From Clostridiales bacterium UBA1234 (lineage in GTDB: Bacteria > Bacillota > Clostridia > TANB77 > UBA1234), in assembly GCA_002308995.1 (NCBI GenBank), contig DBWQ01000013.1:1-41781 (forward strand): 41,781 nt of DNA, in the 5' to 3' direction. The translations under genes and the position numbers were made by a program. Numbering within the stretch: position 1 is the first letter of the stretch; each line of letters starts with the position of its first letter. Under the pieces are notes generated by a model that worked only from the letters and a program-made list of their open reading frames with translations, was not told the origin of the DNA and did no database searches. Below are positions 1-7,505 of the stretch, piece after piece.

Positions 1-45
1 CATTGTTTACTTTTCAATGTGCTTTGCTTTACTTGAAGCTCTTGT

Positions 46-74
46 ATTATACTAATATTTATAATGCTTGTCAA
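46..74 (-). promoter_or_regulatory. Consensus sigma-A promoter P2, firing out of the left edge
   Basis: Read on the minus strand this is a perfect TTGACA (69-74), a 17-bp spacer and a perfect TATAAT (46-51). It points left. The transcript would begin near position 40 and leave the window after a short leader containing a TTGAAAA-GTAAACAA-like stretch (about 4-20), which resembles leader sequences before Firmicute rRNA genes. The target gene is not in the window. The rRNA assignment is inferred from promoter strength, the tandem arrangement and the leader. Confidence 0.8.
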
Positions 75-138
75 CACTTTTTTTATTTAATTTTTACAAA
101 TAAATAAAAGATGTTTTCTTCAAGTTGTTGCATTACTT

Positions 139-167
139 ATGATAGCATGTTTGTCGATCATTGTCAA
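139..167 (-). promoter_or_regulatory. Consensus sigma-A promoter P1, tandem with P2
   Basis: On the minus strand: TTGACA (162-167), a 17-bp spacer and TATCAT (139-144). It lies 93 bp upstream of the second promoter and points the same way, out of the left edge. Two near-perfect promoters in tandem are typical of Firmicute rRNA operons. The 168-230 stretch between this promoter and the ylmC stop shows no convincing terminator. Confidence 0.75.
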
Positions 168-230
168 CAAAATTTTAGATTATTTTCACCGGGTGTTTCA
201 TGACTTTTCAATATGGTTCAAATGCGTACT

Positions 231-461
231 CTAGCTAAGGTCTACGAGGATGATATCGTCTCCTATTCTTCTAATATTTTGCCACGGAATGACAATGTCT
301 GTTTTTGGTCCAAAAGAAAAAAGTTTATTGGTGCCTGGAACAATAATTGCTGTGATTTCGCCTGTTTCAAAGTTTGCTTCTACATCTTGTACATAGCCAA
401 GTCTTCTGCCATCTGCTAAATTAATCACTTCTTTTTGTTTAAATGAAATAGCTCTTCCCAC
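231..461 (-). CDS. ylmC: YlmC/YmxH family PRC-barrel sporulation-associated protein
   Basis: A 76-residue protein starting at GTG (459-461), preceded by GAGGTG seven bases upstream. In-frame stop codons sit immediately before the start, so no longer form is possible. It is a single small beta-barrel (PRC-barrel type) with the family features: an LADGRRLG segment near residue 16, a GEITAIIVPG segment near 34, and an IPWQNIRRIGDDIILV end. Members occur widely in spore-forming Firmicutes, usually near sigE/sigG or ylm division genes, as here. The exact function is unknown; a sporulation link is family knowledge. It lies beyond the terminator at 512-549, so it is expressed separately from the gene to its right. 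Confidence 0.88.
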   Translation of the reverse strand: MGRAISFKQKEVINLADGRRLGYVQDVEANFETGEITAIIVPGTNKLFSFGPKTDIVIPWQNIRRIGDDIILVDLS

Positions 462-511
462 TCATCATCACCTCATTGTATCATATGGATTCATCTACTA
501 TTTTAGAACGT

Positions 512-549
512 AAAAAGGCTTCAAGCATATCTCAGCTTGAAGCCTTTTT
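512..549 (-). terminator. Rho-independent terminator of the orphan gene 559-951
   Basis: A perfect 15-bp inverted repeat (512-526 and 535-549, arms AAAAAGGCTTCAAGC) with an 8-base loop and A/T runs on both ends, so it can work in both directions. It sits 10 bp beyond the stop of the minus-strand gene. Confidence 0.9.
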
Positions 550-558
550 ATTTTTCTC

Positions 559-951
559 TCAGCAGGTCTTGATGGTAATCACGTAGTCTTGACGTGATGG
601 AGAATAGCTGATGGGGCGGTCTTGCTCAACTTTGAGGTTATACCGAAATCCTTTTTTCAGCTTTTTTTGAAGAGCGTTTTCGATTTGCTGCCTGAGAATT
701 TCCGTGTCAATCTCGGACTTCGTATGAATGTATGCAGTGTAGACAAGGCCTTCCCTCGAAGAAGTTTTGGTAAAGACTTCTTCAAAAGAGATATTGTCCC
801 CTCTTAAAAAGCGAACTGTTTCCTCAAGTTCGGGGATACATTCTTTGGGAAGAAGAATTGTCTCGTCATCACTTGCCACATCTGGTTCGACGAAATCTGC
901 GTCACGAAAAACGTCGACATCGTTGCCTACATAGCTAAAGAAGTGATTCAT
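559..951 (-). CDS. Orphan hypothetical protein, atypical base composition
   Basis: I do not recognise the family. The longest open frame reaches 1038, but a consensus promoter (1017-1045) overlaps that ATG, so the transcript must begin downstream of it. The next in-frame ATG (949-951) follows AAGGAGG (965-971) by 13 bases, a long but usable gap. That start gives about 130 residues: a soluble, acidic N-terminal half (segment MNHFFSYVGNDVDVFRDADF) and a basic C-terminal part. No signal peptide or membrane segment is seen. GC is clearly higher than in neighbouring genes, with more GAC, CTC and AAG codons. It contains the only ordinary-looking in-frame CGG codon found in the window (plus 643-645, context TTT CGG TAT). 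It has its own promoter and terminator, and horizontal acquisition is likely. Confidence 0.65.
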   Translation of the reverse strand: MNHFFSYVGNDVDVFRDADFVEPDVASDDETILLPKECIPELEETVRFLRGDNISFEEVFTKTSSREGLVYTAYIHTKSEIDTEILRQQIENALQKKLKKGFRYNLKVEQDRPISYSPSRQDYVITIKTC

Positions 952-1016
952 CTTTTTTGTTTGTCCTCCTTGGCGTACACGCCATAAATAATGTTTATTA
1001 ATCCTTGTAGCGGTAG

Positions 1017-1045
1017 ATTTTACATCTTTTCTTTTCATTTGTCAA
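1017..1045 (-). promoter_or_regulatory. Promoter of the orphan gene; decides its start
   Basis: On the minus strand: TTGACA (1040-1045), a 17-bp spacer and TAAAAT (1017-1022). Transcription would begin near 1010, downstream of the ATG at 1036-1038, which rules that start out. The predicted leader carries a short GGCGT-GT-ACGCC palindrome (971-982) directly before the AAGGAGG. Confidence 0.75.
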
Positions 1046-1120
1046 GTTTTCCCAGAATATTTCTGTACTTTTTCATTCATAAAAAAGTCACTTACCTTTT
1101 ATTTCTATGCCAAATGTATA

Positions 1121-1891
1121 TTAAATATGCTTTCTCATATGCCTCAAAGCTTCTTTTTCAAGTCTTGATACTTGTGCTTGTGAAATGCCAATTTCATCTG
1201 CCACTTCCATTTGTGTTTTGCCATCAAAAAAACGTTTTTTGATGATTAGTCTTTCTCTATCATTTAGTTTTTTAAGACTTTCGCTAATAGCTATATCTTC
1301 TGTCCAGTTTTCATCATTATTTTTAGGATCTTTGATTTGATCCATTAAATAAAGGCTGTCCACGCCATCATTATAAGTTGGTTCATAAAGCGAAACAGGC
1401 TCTTGAATAGCATCCAACGCTGTTGTGATTTCTTCTTTTTCAATGCCGAGGCTTTTGGATATTTCTTCTATTGTTGGTTCCCTATTTAGCTGATTGGTTA
1501 ATGCTTCTTTGGCTTGTAATGCCTTATAAGCAATATCTCTTAAAGATCTGCTGACTCGAATGGGATTATTATCTCTTAAATGTCTTCTGATTTCTCCTAT
1601 AATCATGGGAACTGCATAAGTAGAAAATAGCACGTTTTGAGATAAGTCAAAATTATCAATTGCTTTCATTAACCCTACGCACCCTACTTGAAACAAGTCA
1701 TCCACATTTTCTCCTCGATTGTTAAATTTGCGAATGACGCTTAAAACCAACTTCAAATTACCATTGATAAATGTTTCTCTTGCTTTCCTATCCCCTTGCT
1801 TAATGCGAATCAATAATTCTTCTTTTTCTTCGTTACTTAGAACAGGCAATTTGGAGGTATTAACACCACAGATTTCTACTTTTTTAATCAT
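1121..1891 (-). CDS. sigG: RNA polymerase sigma-G, late forespore sigma factor
   Basis: A 256-residue sigma-70 family protein. The N-terminus KKVEICGVNTSKLPVL is the typical SigG signature. Region 2 (about 45-115) includes DDLFQVGCVGLMKAIDNFD and FSTYAVPMIIGEIRR, region 3 follows (SLGIEKEEI), and the region 4 helix-turn-helix is intact (MEVADEIGISQAQVSRLEKEAL). The start at 1891 is preceded by AAGGAGGG with good spacing. SigG directs late forespore transcription during endospore formation. It lies directly downstream of sigE, as in most spore formers, separated by a terminator at 1955-1979, so it probably has its own forespore promoter; I cannot place one with confidence. Confidence 0.97.
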   Translation of the reverse strand: MIKKVEICGVNTSKLPVLSNEEKEELLIRIKQGDRKARETFINGNLKLVLSVIRKFNNRGENVDDLFQVGCVGLMKAIDNFDLSQNVLFSTYAVPMIIGEIRRHLRDNNPIRVSRSLRDIAYKALQAKEALTNQLNREPTIEEISKSLGIEKEEITTALDAIQEPVSLYEPTYNDGVDSLYLMDQIKDPKNNDENWTEDIAISESLKKLNDRERLIIKKRFFDGKTQMEVADEIGISQAQVSRLEKEALRHMRKHI

Positions 1892-1954
1892 GATACCCTC
1901 CTTTAAGTTTACTGTTCAAAGCGACAAATCCTGTCACTTCCTACAAATAAAATA

Positions 1955-1979
1955 GAAACAATGCTAATTACATTGTTTC
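1955..1979 (-). terminator. Terminator after spoIIGA-sigE
   Basis: A 9-bp perfect stem (1955-1963 with 1971-1979, GAAACAATG) with a 7-base loop, followed on the minus strand by a TATTTTATTT tract (1945-1954). It lies between sigE and sigG and would limit read-through into sigG. Confidence 0.7.
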
Positions 1980-2053
1980 CAAGGAGGTTAGTTTTATACT
2001 TTTTCTTAAAGGATACCCTAGTCATTTTTATTTCTGACCATCTTAGGTCCCTT

Positions 2054-2789
2054 CTACGATATCTTAACTTTTATTTCTTTTTTCATTTTATGAATCACTT
2101 TCTTCTCAATTCTTGAAATATAGGACTGCGAGATTCCGTAGCATATCCGCTACCTCTTTTTGTGTTTTTTCTACTCCATTTCGAAATCCAAATCGAAGTT
2201 CCATAATATTTCTTTCACGTTGACTCAATTTTTGAATCGATTCACTAATAAGCTTTTTATCAACTTCATCCTCTAGTCTTTTAAATACAATATCTTCATC
2301 AGTCCCTATCACATCAGATAATAAAAGCTCATTGCCATCTCCATCTGTGTTCAATGGTTCATCAATGGATACTTCGTTTTTTAACTTGCTTGTTCTACGA
2401 AGATGCATCAAAATTTCGTTTTCAATGCATCTAGAAGCATAGGTTGCCAATTTGATATTTTTCCTAACATCATAGGTATTAATAGCCTTCATTAGCCCAA
2501 TTGTTCCAATGGAAATGAGATCTTCTAATCCGCAGGAAGGATTTTCAAATTTTTTGGCAATATAGACAACTAGCCTTAAATTTCTTTCTACTAACATTTT
2601 TCTAACACTTTCATCTTGATTTTCGAGCCTCTTTAAAAGCTCCTCTTCTTCTTTTGTAGAAAGAGGAGGCGGTAGTGTTTCGCTTCCACCTACATAGTAA
2701 ATATCATTTCTCTTTTCTAATCCAAACATCGTCAAAACTTTAGCAATAAATAGTTTGACCTTTTGGTTCCACAATAGGATAATTTCCAC
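2054..2789 (-). CDS. sigE: RNA polymerase sigma-E (mother cell), reading frame broken by +1 at CGGA
   Basis: Mother-cell sigma factor of sporulation, made as a pro-protein. The GTG start at 2787-2789 follows AAGGAGG by 8 bases and lies inside the 3' end of spoIIGA. Typical features are YYVGGSETLPPPL, region 2 with EDLISIGTIGLMKAINTYD and KLATYASRCIENEILMHLRR, and MELRFGF with KTQKEVADML in region 4. In the zero frame the protein then runs into CGG (2136-2138) and ends at 2106 without its recognition helix. Skipping one base there continues as GISQSYISRIEKK and on to a stop at 2054-2056. The result is 244 residues, the normal length and sequence for SigE. As written, an active SigE requires a +1 shift. 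The alternatives are a real mutation or a base-calling error, but the same break recurs in two other genes. Confidence 0.92.
2132..2138 (-). other. +1 frameshift / quadruplet site CGGAATC in sigE
   Basis: On the coding strand the codons run ATG CTA CGG AAT. The extra base is the C of CGG, codon 218. Reading GGA ATC instead gives the conserved glycine at the turn of the helix-turn-helix (ADML-GISQS). The heptamer CGGAATC is identical to the one in the MacB-type permease. Confidence 0.85.
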
Positions 2790-3597
2790 TATTATTACCT
2801 CCTTCCAAGGCACTAAGCCCTATCAAAGCATCATATCCTTCAAATTTGTTTTGGGTTGTGATAATTATCAAATCTCTTTTGATTTCCATTCCTTCATATT
2901 GGATAGAAGCTTCTTTCACTTTTATTCCATATTTTTCTTTTACGATTCCATCAACCCCCTTCCATAATACCAATCGAATTCTTTTTAGCATCAACATTGG
3001 ATGAGCAGGAAGCCTATCCTCTGTTAATAGCTCTTTTAAAGTAGGTGAAATCTTATTCTGTATTGATTCTTGAGAGACAATCACCACCGGTTCTTCTCTA
3101 AAACCATAAGTTAAAAAGTTGCCCGTATCTAAAAATGCTTTCAAAACAATAGATTGATTTTCTAGCGTTAGTTTCATCAAATAGGTATTTCTAGCTTTCC
3201 ATTGATTCTTTTGATAAAGACGAACATATTGAAAAAATGTTACTGTGCATAGTACTCCTACCAAAGTGATTTCGAAATAGTTTTGTAGAGAAGAGCTCAG
3301 AATTCCACCCATCAAAAAAGTAACGCTTGTTACTCCTCCCAATGCTATTATGAATTCTCTCCCTGTTTGGCATTGAAAAGAGATTTTAGTCATACCGCTT
3401 AACACCAACATTTTAAGTAAGAATACCGTCTGTAAATCATAAATAAGTGCAATAATGGTAAGAATAGTCCCAACGAAGCTTGCTATGATTAGTTTAAGAG
3501 GGTGGTACTTTTTGTTTAAGATTTCGGCAGTTATTACTAAAATGCCATAAGATATCACCATATTCTTTATCAAAAGGACATCCACATAAATAATCAT
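2740..3597 (-). CDS. spoIIGA: SpoIIGA, membrane aspartic protease that activates pro-sigma-E
   Basis: The N-terminal half has about five hydrophobic segments (start MIIYVDVLLIKN), and the C-terminal half is a cytoplasmic protease domain. The motif FLDTGNFL near residue 157 is the expected catalytic Asp motif of SpoIIGA. The open frame extends to a GTG at 3609, but the ATG at 3595-3597 has a GGTGAG just upstream and aligns with the usual N-terminus, giving 285 residues. SpoIIGA sits in the septal membrane, is triggered by SpoIIR, and cleaves the pro-sequence of sigma-E encoded by the next gene. Its last 50 bases overlap the start of sigE, so the two are probably translationally coupled. Confidence 0.93.
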   Translation of the reverse strand: MIIYVDVLLIKNMVISYGILVITAEILNKKYHPLKLIIASFVGTILTIIALIYDLQTVFLLKMLVLSGMTKISFQCQTGREFIIALGGVTSVTFLMGGILSSSLQNYFEITLVGVLCTVTFFQYVRLYQKNQWKARNTYLMKLTLENQSIVLKAFLDTGNFLTYGFREEPVVIVSQESIQNKISPTLKELLTEDRLPAHPMLMLKRIRLVLWKGVDGIVKEKYGIKVKEASIQYEGMEIKRDLIIITTQNKFEGYDALIGLSALEGGNNSGNYPIVEPKGQTIYC

Positions 3598-3684
3598 TTT
3601 GCTCACCACAATATAAGTTTACTCTCTTTCTTTTCCAAAGTTTGTCTAATTTTCAGTAGAATCTCTTTTTTTGAATGACAAAAA

Positions 3685-3716
3685 AAGATAAGGAGAAGCA
3701 TTTTTCTCCTTATCTT
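3685..3716 (-). terminator. Terminator of mscS
   Basis: A perfect 13-bp stem (3685-3697 with 3704-3716, AAGATAAGGAGAA) with a 6-base loop. On the minus strand it is followed by seven T residues. Confidence 0.92.
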
Positions 3717-3743
3717 GTATTATTATTTTCTCTTTATTCTTAT

Positions 3744-4554
3744 CTAACCATTGATAACATGTACATCTAACTGATTGTATGGAATTTCGATTTTGGCTTT
3801 ATCTAAATCTTCTTTTATTCCTTCTAGTAAATCAAAATATACCGTCCAATAATCTTTACTTTTGGTCCAAACCCTTAACGTATAATCGATTCCACTAGCC
3901 CCATAAGCAGTTGTTTTAATAAAGATATCTTCATCTTTTAATACTAATTCATGTTTTTCCACTGCTTTTTTTATAATTTCTTTCACTTTTTTGCTATCAG
4001 CATTGTAAGAAAGATTAAATGTTAAATCAACTCTTCTTTTTGGAAGTTCTGAATAATTGATAATCGTAGCATCAACCACTTGTTTGTTAGGAATATGGAT
4101 AATCTTGTTATCTGGTGTTTTTAAGACCGTATGTGTGAAATTAATTTCTTTGACGGTTCCGTGACGATCCACCGGCTTCAACAAAATTTCCAACTCTAAA
4201 TGGGTGTGTCACAATAATGGTTATTCCGCTGGCAAGATTTGAAAGTGTATCTTGAATGGCAAGTGAAAAAGCAAGACCAACGATACTAAAAGTGGCAAGT
4301 AAAGAACTAATTGGAATACCAAACATATCTGCAACAATTAAAACGGCAATAAAACATAAAATAATTTTAATTACTTTAATCGTAAAGGTATGTAATCCTT
4401 TTTCTAGTTTTGATTTTTCTACCCCCTTCTGAACAAACTTCATGATAATTTTAATTGCAATTAGTACAATTAAAATGGTAATTAATTTTGGGATAACGTC
4501 TCCCACCATTTTTAAGACATCTGTTCCAAACATTTTTTCAAATAGTTCTAGCAT
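3744..4554 (-). CDS. mscS: MscS-family small-conductance mechanosensitive channel, frame broken by +1 at CGGA
   Basis: The first frame (from 4554) encodes three membrane helices (about 20-40, 58-78 and 85-105), including the pore-lining segment with SIVGLAFSLAIQDTLSNLASG, then THPFRVGNFVEAGGSS. It then meets an in-frame CGG at codon 132 (4159-4161) and stops seven codons later. Skipping one base continues as GTVKEINFTHTVLKTPDNKI, the conserved beta domain, and on through the cytoplasmic domain to 3744. The restored protein is 269 residues, a normal small MscS; the length (811 nt) fits exactly one extra base. The channel opens on membrane tension to release solutes on osmotic downshock. AGGAGG precedes the ATG. 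It is a single-gene insert between ftsZ and spoIIGA, with its own terminator. Confidence 0.9.
4155..4161 (-). other. +1 frameshift / quadruplet site CGGAACC in mscS
   Basis: The codons run TCG TCA CGG AAC on the coding strand. Dropping the C of CGG gives GGA ACC GTC, the conserved glycine of the family motif (V/S)-S-G-T-V. It has the same arrangement as in sigE and the permease, differing only in the sixth base of the heptamer. Confidence 0.85.
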
Positions 4555-4583
4555 GTTATCTATCTCCTCCTATTATTTAGCAT

Positions 4584-4610
4584 AAAAGAGCGAGCAGCGC
4601 CCGCTCTTTT
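4584..4610 (-). terminator. Probable terminator after ftsZ
   Basis: Stem AAAAGAGCG (4584-4592) with CGCTCTTTT (4602-4610) and a 9-base GC-rich loop that can pair further. The T tract on the minus strand is short (TTTTATG), so termination may be partial. Confidence 0.7.
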
Positions 4611-4622
4611 GATTGTTATTCA

Positions 4623-5738
4623 TTAAAAGCCACCATCAAGTTTTCCTTTTTTCCTTAAGAAAGTAGGAACGTCCAAATCATTTTGCGTACCACTTGATGT
4701 TCTAAGTTCTGGTGTGCCAAAACTCTTATCAAATGCTGATTTATCAAGTAATCTATCTACTGTAACAGAAGAAAGAGGTACTCTTTCTTTATCAAAACCT
4801 GTTGCAATGACTGTAACAGACATTTCTTCTCCCATTTGTTCATCAATGCGCACACCAAAAATAACATTTGCATCAGGATCAACGCTCTTTTGAACAAGCT
4901 CAGCAGCTGTATTTACCTCGTTAATTTCCAAATCAGGACCTGCTGTAATATTAAGTAGAACACCTCTTGCCCCATCAATAGAAGATTCAAGAAGTGGGCT
5001 ATTAATAGCAGCTTTTGCAGCTTCTTCTGCTCTATTTTCTCCTGTAGCTCGTCCAATACCCATGTGAGCCATACCTGTGTCATACATAATTGATTTCACA
5101 TCGGCAAAGTCTAGGTTAATCAAAGCCGTAGTAGAGATTAAATCGGAAATACCTTGAACACCTTGACGTAGTACTTCATCGGATAAATTGAAAGCTTCAG
5201 TAAATGTTGTTTTCCTTTCTACTACTTGAAGCAATCTATCATTTGGTACTACCACAAGTGCATCTACTTTTTCTTTTAAACTTGCGATACCTCTTTCTGC
5301 ATTTTGCATTCTCTTTTTGGCTTCAAATGAAAATGGCTTTGTCACAACAGCAACAGTCAAGATTCCCATTTCTTTTGCAATCTGCGCTACAACGGGAGCT
5401 GCCCCTGTACCAGTTCCGCCACCCATACCAGCAGTGACAAATACCATGTCTGCACCTTTTAGTGTATTTGTAATTTCTTCTCTTGTCTCTTCAGCAGCCT
5501 TTTCGCCCACAGTTGGGTCTCCACCAGCGCCAAGGCATTTGGTTAATTTTTCACCAATTTGAATCTTGGTTGGTGCTTTTGACATAATTAAAGCTTGTTT
5601 ATCTGTATTTGCCGCAACAAACTCTACACCCGTTACTTTGGCATCAATCATACGATTGACTGCATTATTACCGGCACCACCAACACCAACTACTTTAATT
5701 TTAGCCATTCCATCATAACTTACATCTTGATCAAACAC
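4623..5738 (-). CDS. ftsZ: Cell division GTPase FtsZ
   Basis: A 371-residue tubulin homologue that polymerises into the Z ring. The GTP-binding tubulin signature GGGTGTG is at 107-113. VVGVGGAGNNAVNRM is at the N-terminus, the T7-loop segment NLDFADVKSIM is present, and the C-terminal conserved peptide LDVPTFLRKKGK, which binds FtsA and other partners, is intact. The linker is short. The start is GTG at 5738, eight bases after AGGAGG. It lies 12 bp downstream of ftsA and is probably co-transcribed with it. Confidence 0.98.
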   Translation of the reverse strand: MFDQDVSYDGMAKIKVVGVGGAGNNAVNRMIDAKVTGVEFVAANTDKQALIMSKAPTKIQIGEKLTKCLGAGGDPTVGEKAAEETREEITNTLKGADMVFVTAGMGGGTGTGAAPVVAQIAKEMGILTVAVVTKPFSFEAKKRMQNAERGIASLKEKVDALVVVPNDRLLQVVERKTTFTEAFNLSDEVLRQGVQGISDLISTTALINLDFADVKSIMYDTGMAHMGIGRATGENRAEEAAKAAINSPLLESSIDGARGVLLNITAGPDLEINEVNTAAELVQKSVDPDANVIFGVRIDEQMGEEMSVTVIATGFDKERVPLSSVTVDRLLDKSAFDKSFGTPELRTSSGTQNDLDVPTFLRKKGKLDGGF

Positions 5739-5750
5739 TTCAAATTCCTC

Positions 5751-7001
5751 CTACTTTCTAATTTTACTAGGTTTTGATTTTCCAACCAAATTTTTAAAGG
5801 ATTGCGCAATATTTTCAAAAAACCCTTGTTCCACATCCTCTTGAATTTTGCTTCCAATGTTTTTAGAATACTTAATATTCGATACATGCTTTACAATGCC
5901 ATAAGCTCCCATACAATCTGGTTTGATTAAATTGGCCGTTTTGGAATTGCCAAACCTAACAGGCAATTTCAAAACATCTTCTGCTAGTTTTTCACTCTTA
6001 TTGATGGAATTAATCCCTTGTCCAGCAATCACACATGCGCTTACCGTATTTTTTAATCCTCTCTCATCTAATCGTTCTCGAATCATTGTAAAGATTTCTT
6101 CTACTCTAGCCTCGATAATTTCCACTAGTTCTGAACATTTTATTGTTTTTGATCCTTTTTCACCTTTATAGGTAGAAAGAGTAATACTGTAATCATTATC
6201 GATATATGCTACTCGAGCAAGCCCATATTGTTTTTTTAGTTTATCTGCTTCCTGATAAGAAATGTCAAGACCAATCGAAATATCATTGGTAATGGTGTCG
6301 CCACCAACTGGAATAGAGTCTGTATATAATACTTCATTGTTTTTAAAGACAGATAAATCAATATTACTAGAACTAATATCCAAAAGAAGAATGCCATCTT
6401 TCTTTTCGTAATCTGTTAAGACTAATTCTTTGACAGCATACCCGTTAATGACAATTCCATCAATTAAAAGACCTGCCTTTTGGAGCGACATACCAATGCT
6501 TTTTACCATAATCTTGTCCGCAACAATAACGTCAAATTCAGCTTCTAATGTATCTGTAAAAATTCCTATTGGATCATCGGTAGTTCTCGAATCCGTAATG
6601 AATCTGGAAGGAACTACATCAATAATTTGATATCCTTCTGGAATTTGCATATCCCCAACATTTCTAATTAAGCTATCGATGTTTCTTTGAGAAACTCCTG
6701 CATATTTATCTTCTAATTTAATACTATCTTTTGTTTTTAAAATTGAGACATATTTCCCAATAATATTCACATAGGCAGATTTAATAATAAAGTCTTGCGT
6801 TGCTTCGATATCACTTACTGCAAATCTAATTGCTCTTGCTACTGCATCTGTACTTACAATTTTACCTTTTTTGATTCCGTCACAAGTAACTGCAGATGAA
6901 TTTAAAATTTCGACTTGATTAAATTTATTGATTTGGCCCAAACAACAGCACACTTTCGAGGTGCCTATGTCAATACCTACGATATAATCACCGATGGCCA
7001 A
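5751..7001 (-). CDS. ftsA: Actin-like division protein FtsA
   Basis: A 416-residue actin-fold ATPase that tethers FtsZ to the membrane. The N-terminal phosphate loop is GIDIGTSKVCC; an SHS2-like insert follows. DGILLLDISSSNIDLSVF and VIAGQGINS are the later actin motifs. The C-terminal amphipathic stretch FENIAQSFKNLVGKS fits a membrane-targeting helix. The start is TTG (6999-7001), seven bases after GGAGG; no better start is in frame. The 7002-7138 gap upstream is very AT-rich, and I could not fix a promoter there. Confidence 0.95.
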   Translation of the reverse strand: MAIGDYIVGIDIGTSKVCCCLGQINKFNQVEILNSSAVTCDGIKKGKIVSTDAVARAIRFAVSDIEATQDFIIKSAYVNIIGKYVSILKTKDSIKLEDKYAGVSQRNIDSLIRNVGDMQIPEGYQIIDVVPSRFITDSRTTDDPIGIFTDTLEAEFDVIVADKIMVKSIGMSLQKAGLLIDGIVINGYAVKELVLTDYEKKDGILLLDISSSNIDLSVFKNNEVLYTDSIPVGGDTITNDISIGLDISYQEADKLKKQYGLARVAYIDNDYSITLSTYKGEKGSKTIKCSELVEIIEARVEEIFTMIRERLDERGLKNTVSACVIAGQGINSINKSEKLAEDVLKLPVRFGNSKTANLIKPDCMGAYGIVKHVSNIKYSKNIGSKIQEDVEQGFFENIAQSFKNLVGKSKPSKIRK

Positions 7002-7138
7002 GTCTACACCTCCCTAATCAATTTCCGTAGTTTAAGAATATTATATTCAAATTAAAAAGTCAATATAATATTACAAAAATATTACAACTTTATTACATTA
7101 TTGTAACATGTTTTTGATATGTGTTTTCATAATCAATT

Positions 7139-7501
7139 TCATTTGGTTTTTTTCTTCTTTTTTGACATATCTTCTAACATAAATCTACGGATAATAGATA
7201 GATTATTAAAGATACGAAATACAAACACGAAAATAGCCACAGAATAGATGTCTACATTTAAAGCTTCTCCCATCATCGTAAAAATAATTGCAATAATGGC
7301 ATTGACAAAAAAACCTGACGCAAAAATATTTAAATCAAAAGTATTCTGTGTATATGCTGCCCATGCACCAATAATACTATCAAATGCTGCCATAATAGCA
7401 ATCGCTACATACTTCATATACACATAAGGAACCGTTGGTGCGAAAAAGCCAAGGACGATTCCACTTGCAATGCATAATAATGAAATAAAGATTGATTTCA
7501 T
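7139..7501 (-). CDS. sbp: Small basic protein family (Sbp, DUF1290) membrane protein
   Basis: A 120-residue integral membrane protein with three to four hydrophobic segments and a very lysine-rich C-terminus. The start MKSIFISLLCIASG at 7501 is chosen over an upstream ATG inside the previous gene because it matches the family length and follows GAGGTG. This family typically lies between DUF881 genes and ftsA/ftsZ in Firmicutes, exactly as here. Its function is unknown, probably envelope or division related. It starts 4 bp after the stop of the DUF881 gene. Confidence 0.88.
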   Translation of the reverse strand: MKSIFISLLCIASGIVLGFFAPTVPYVYMKYVAIAIMAAFDSIIGAWAAYTQNTFDLNIFASGFFVNAIIAIIFTMMGEALNVDIYSVAIFVFVFRIFNNLSIIRRFMLEDMSKKKKKTK

Positions 7502-7505
7502 TGGC

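Noticed and set aside
991..1242. A plus-strand open frame over the sigG 3' end
   Set aside because: It is antisense to sigG, has no ribosome site, and has the hydrophobic, Phe-rich look of a shadow frame.
2106..2160. A prfB-like P-site slip with a Shine-Dalgarno stimulator as the cause of the sigE break
   Set aside because: A GAGGT lies upstream in sigE, but no comparable element precedes the permease site, and CTA and TCA tRNAs would not re-pair after a +1 slip.
3597..3684. A Spo0A box or the wide-spaced spoIIG promoter known from Bacillus
   Set aside because: I could not find a convincing 0A box or a -35/-10 pair with any consistent spacing.
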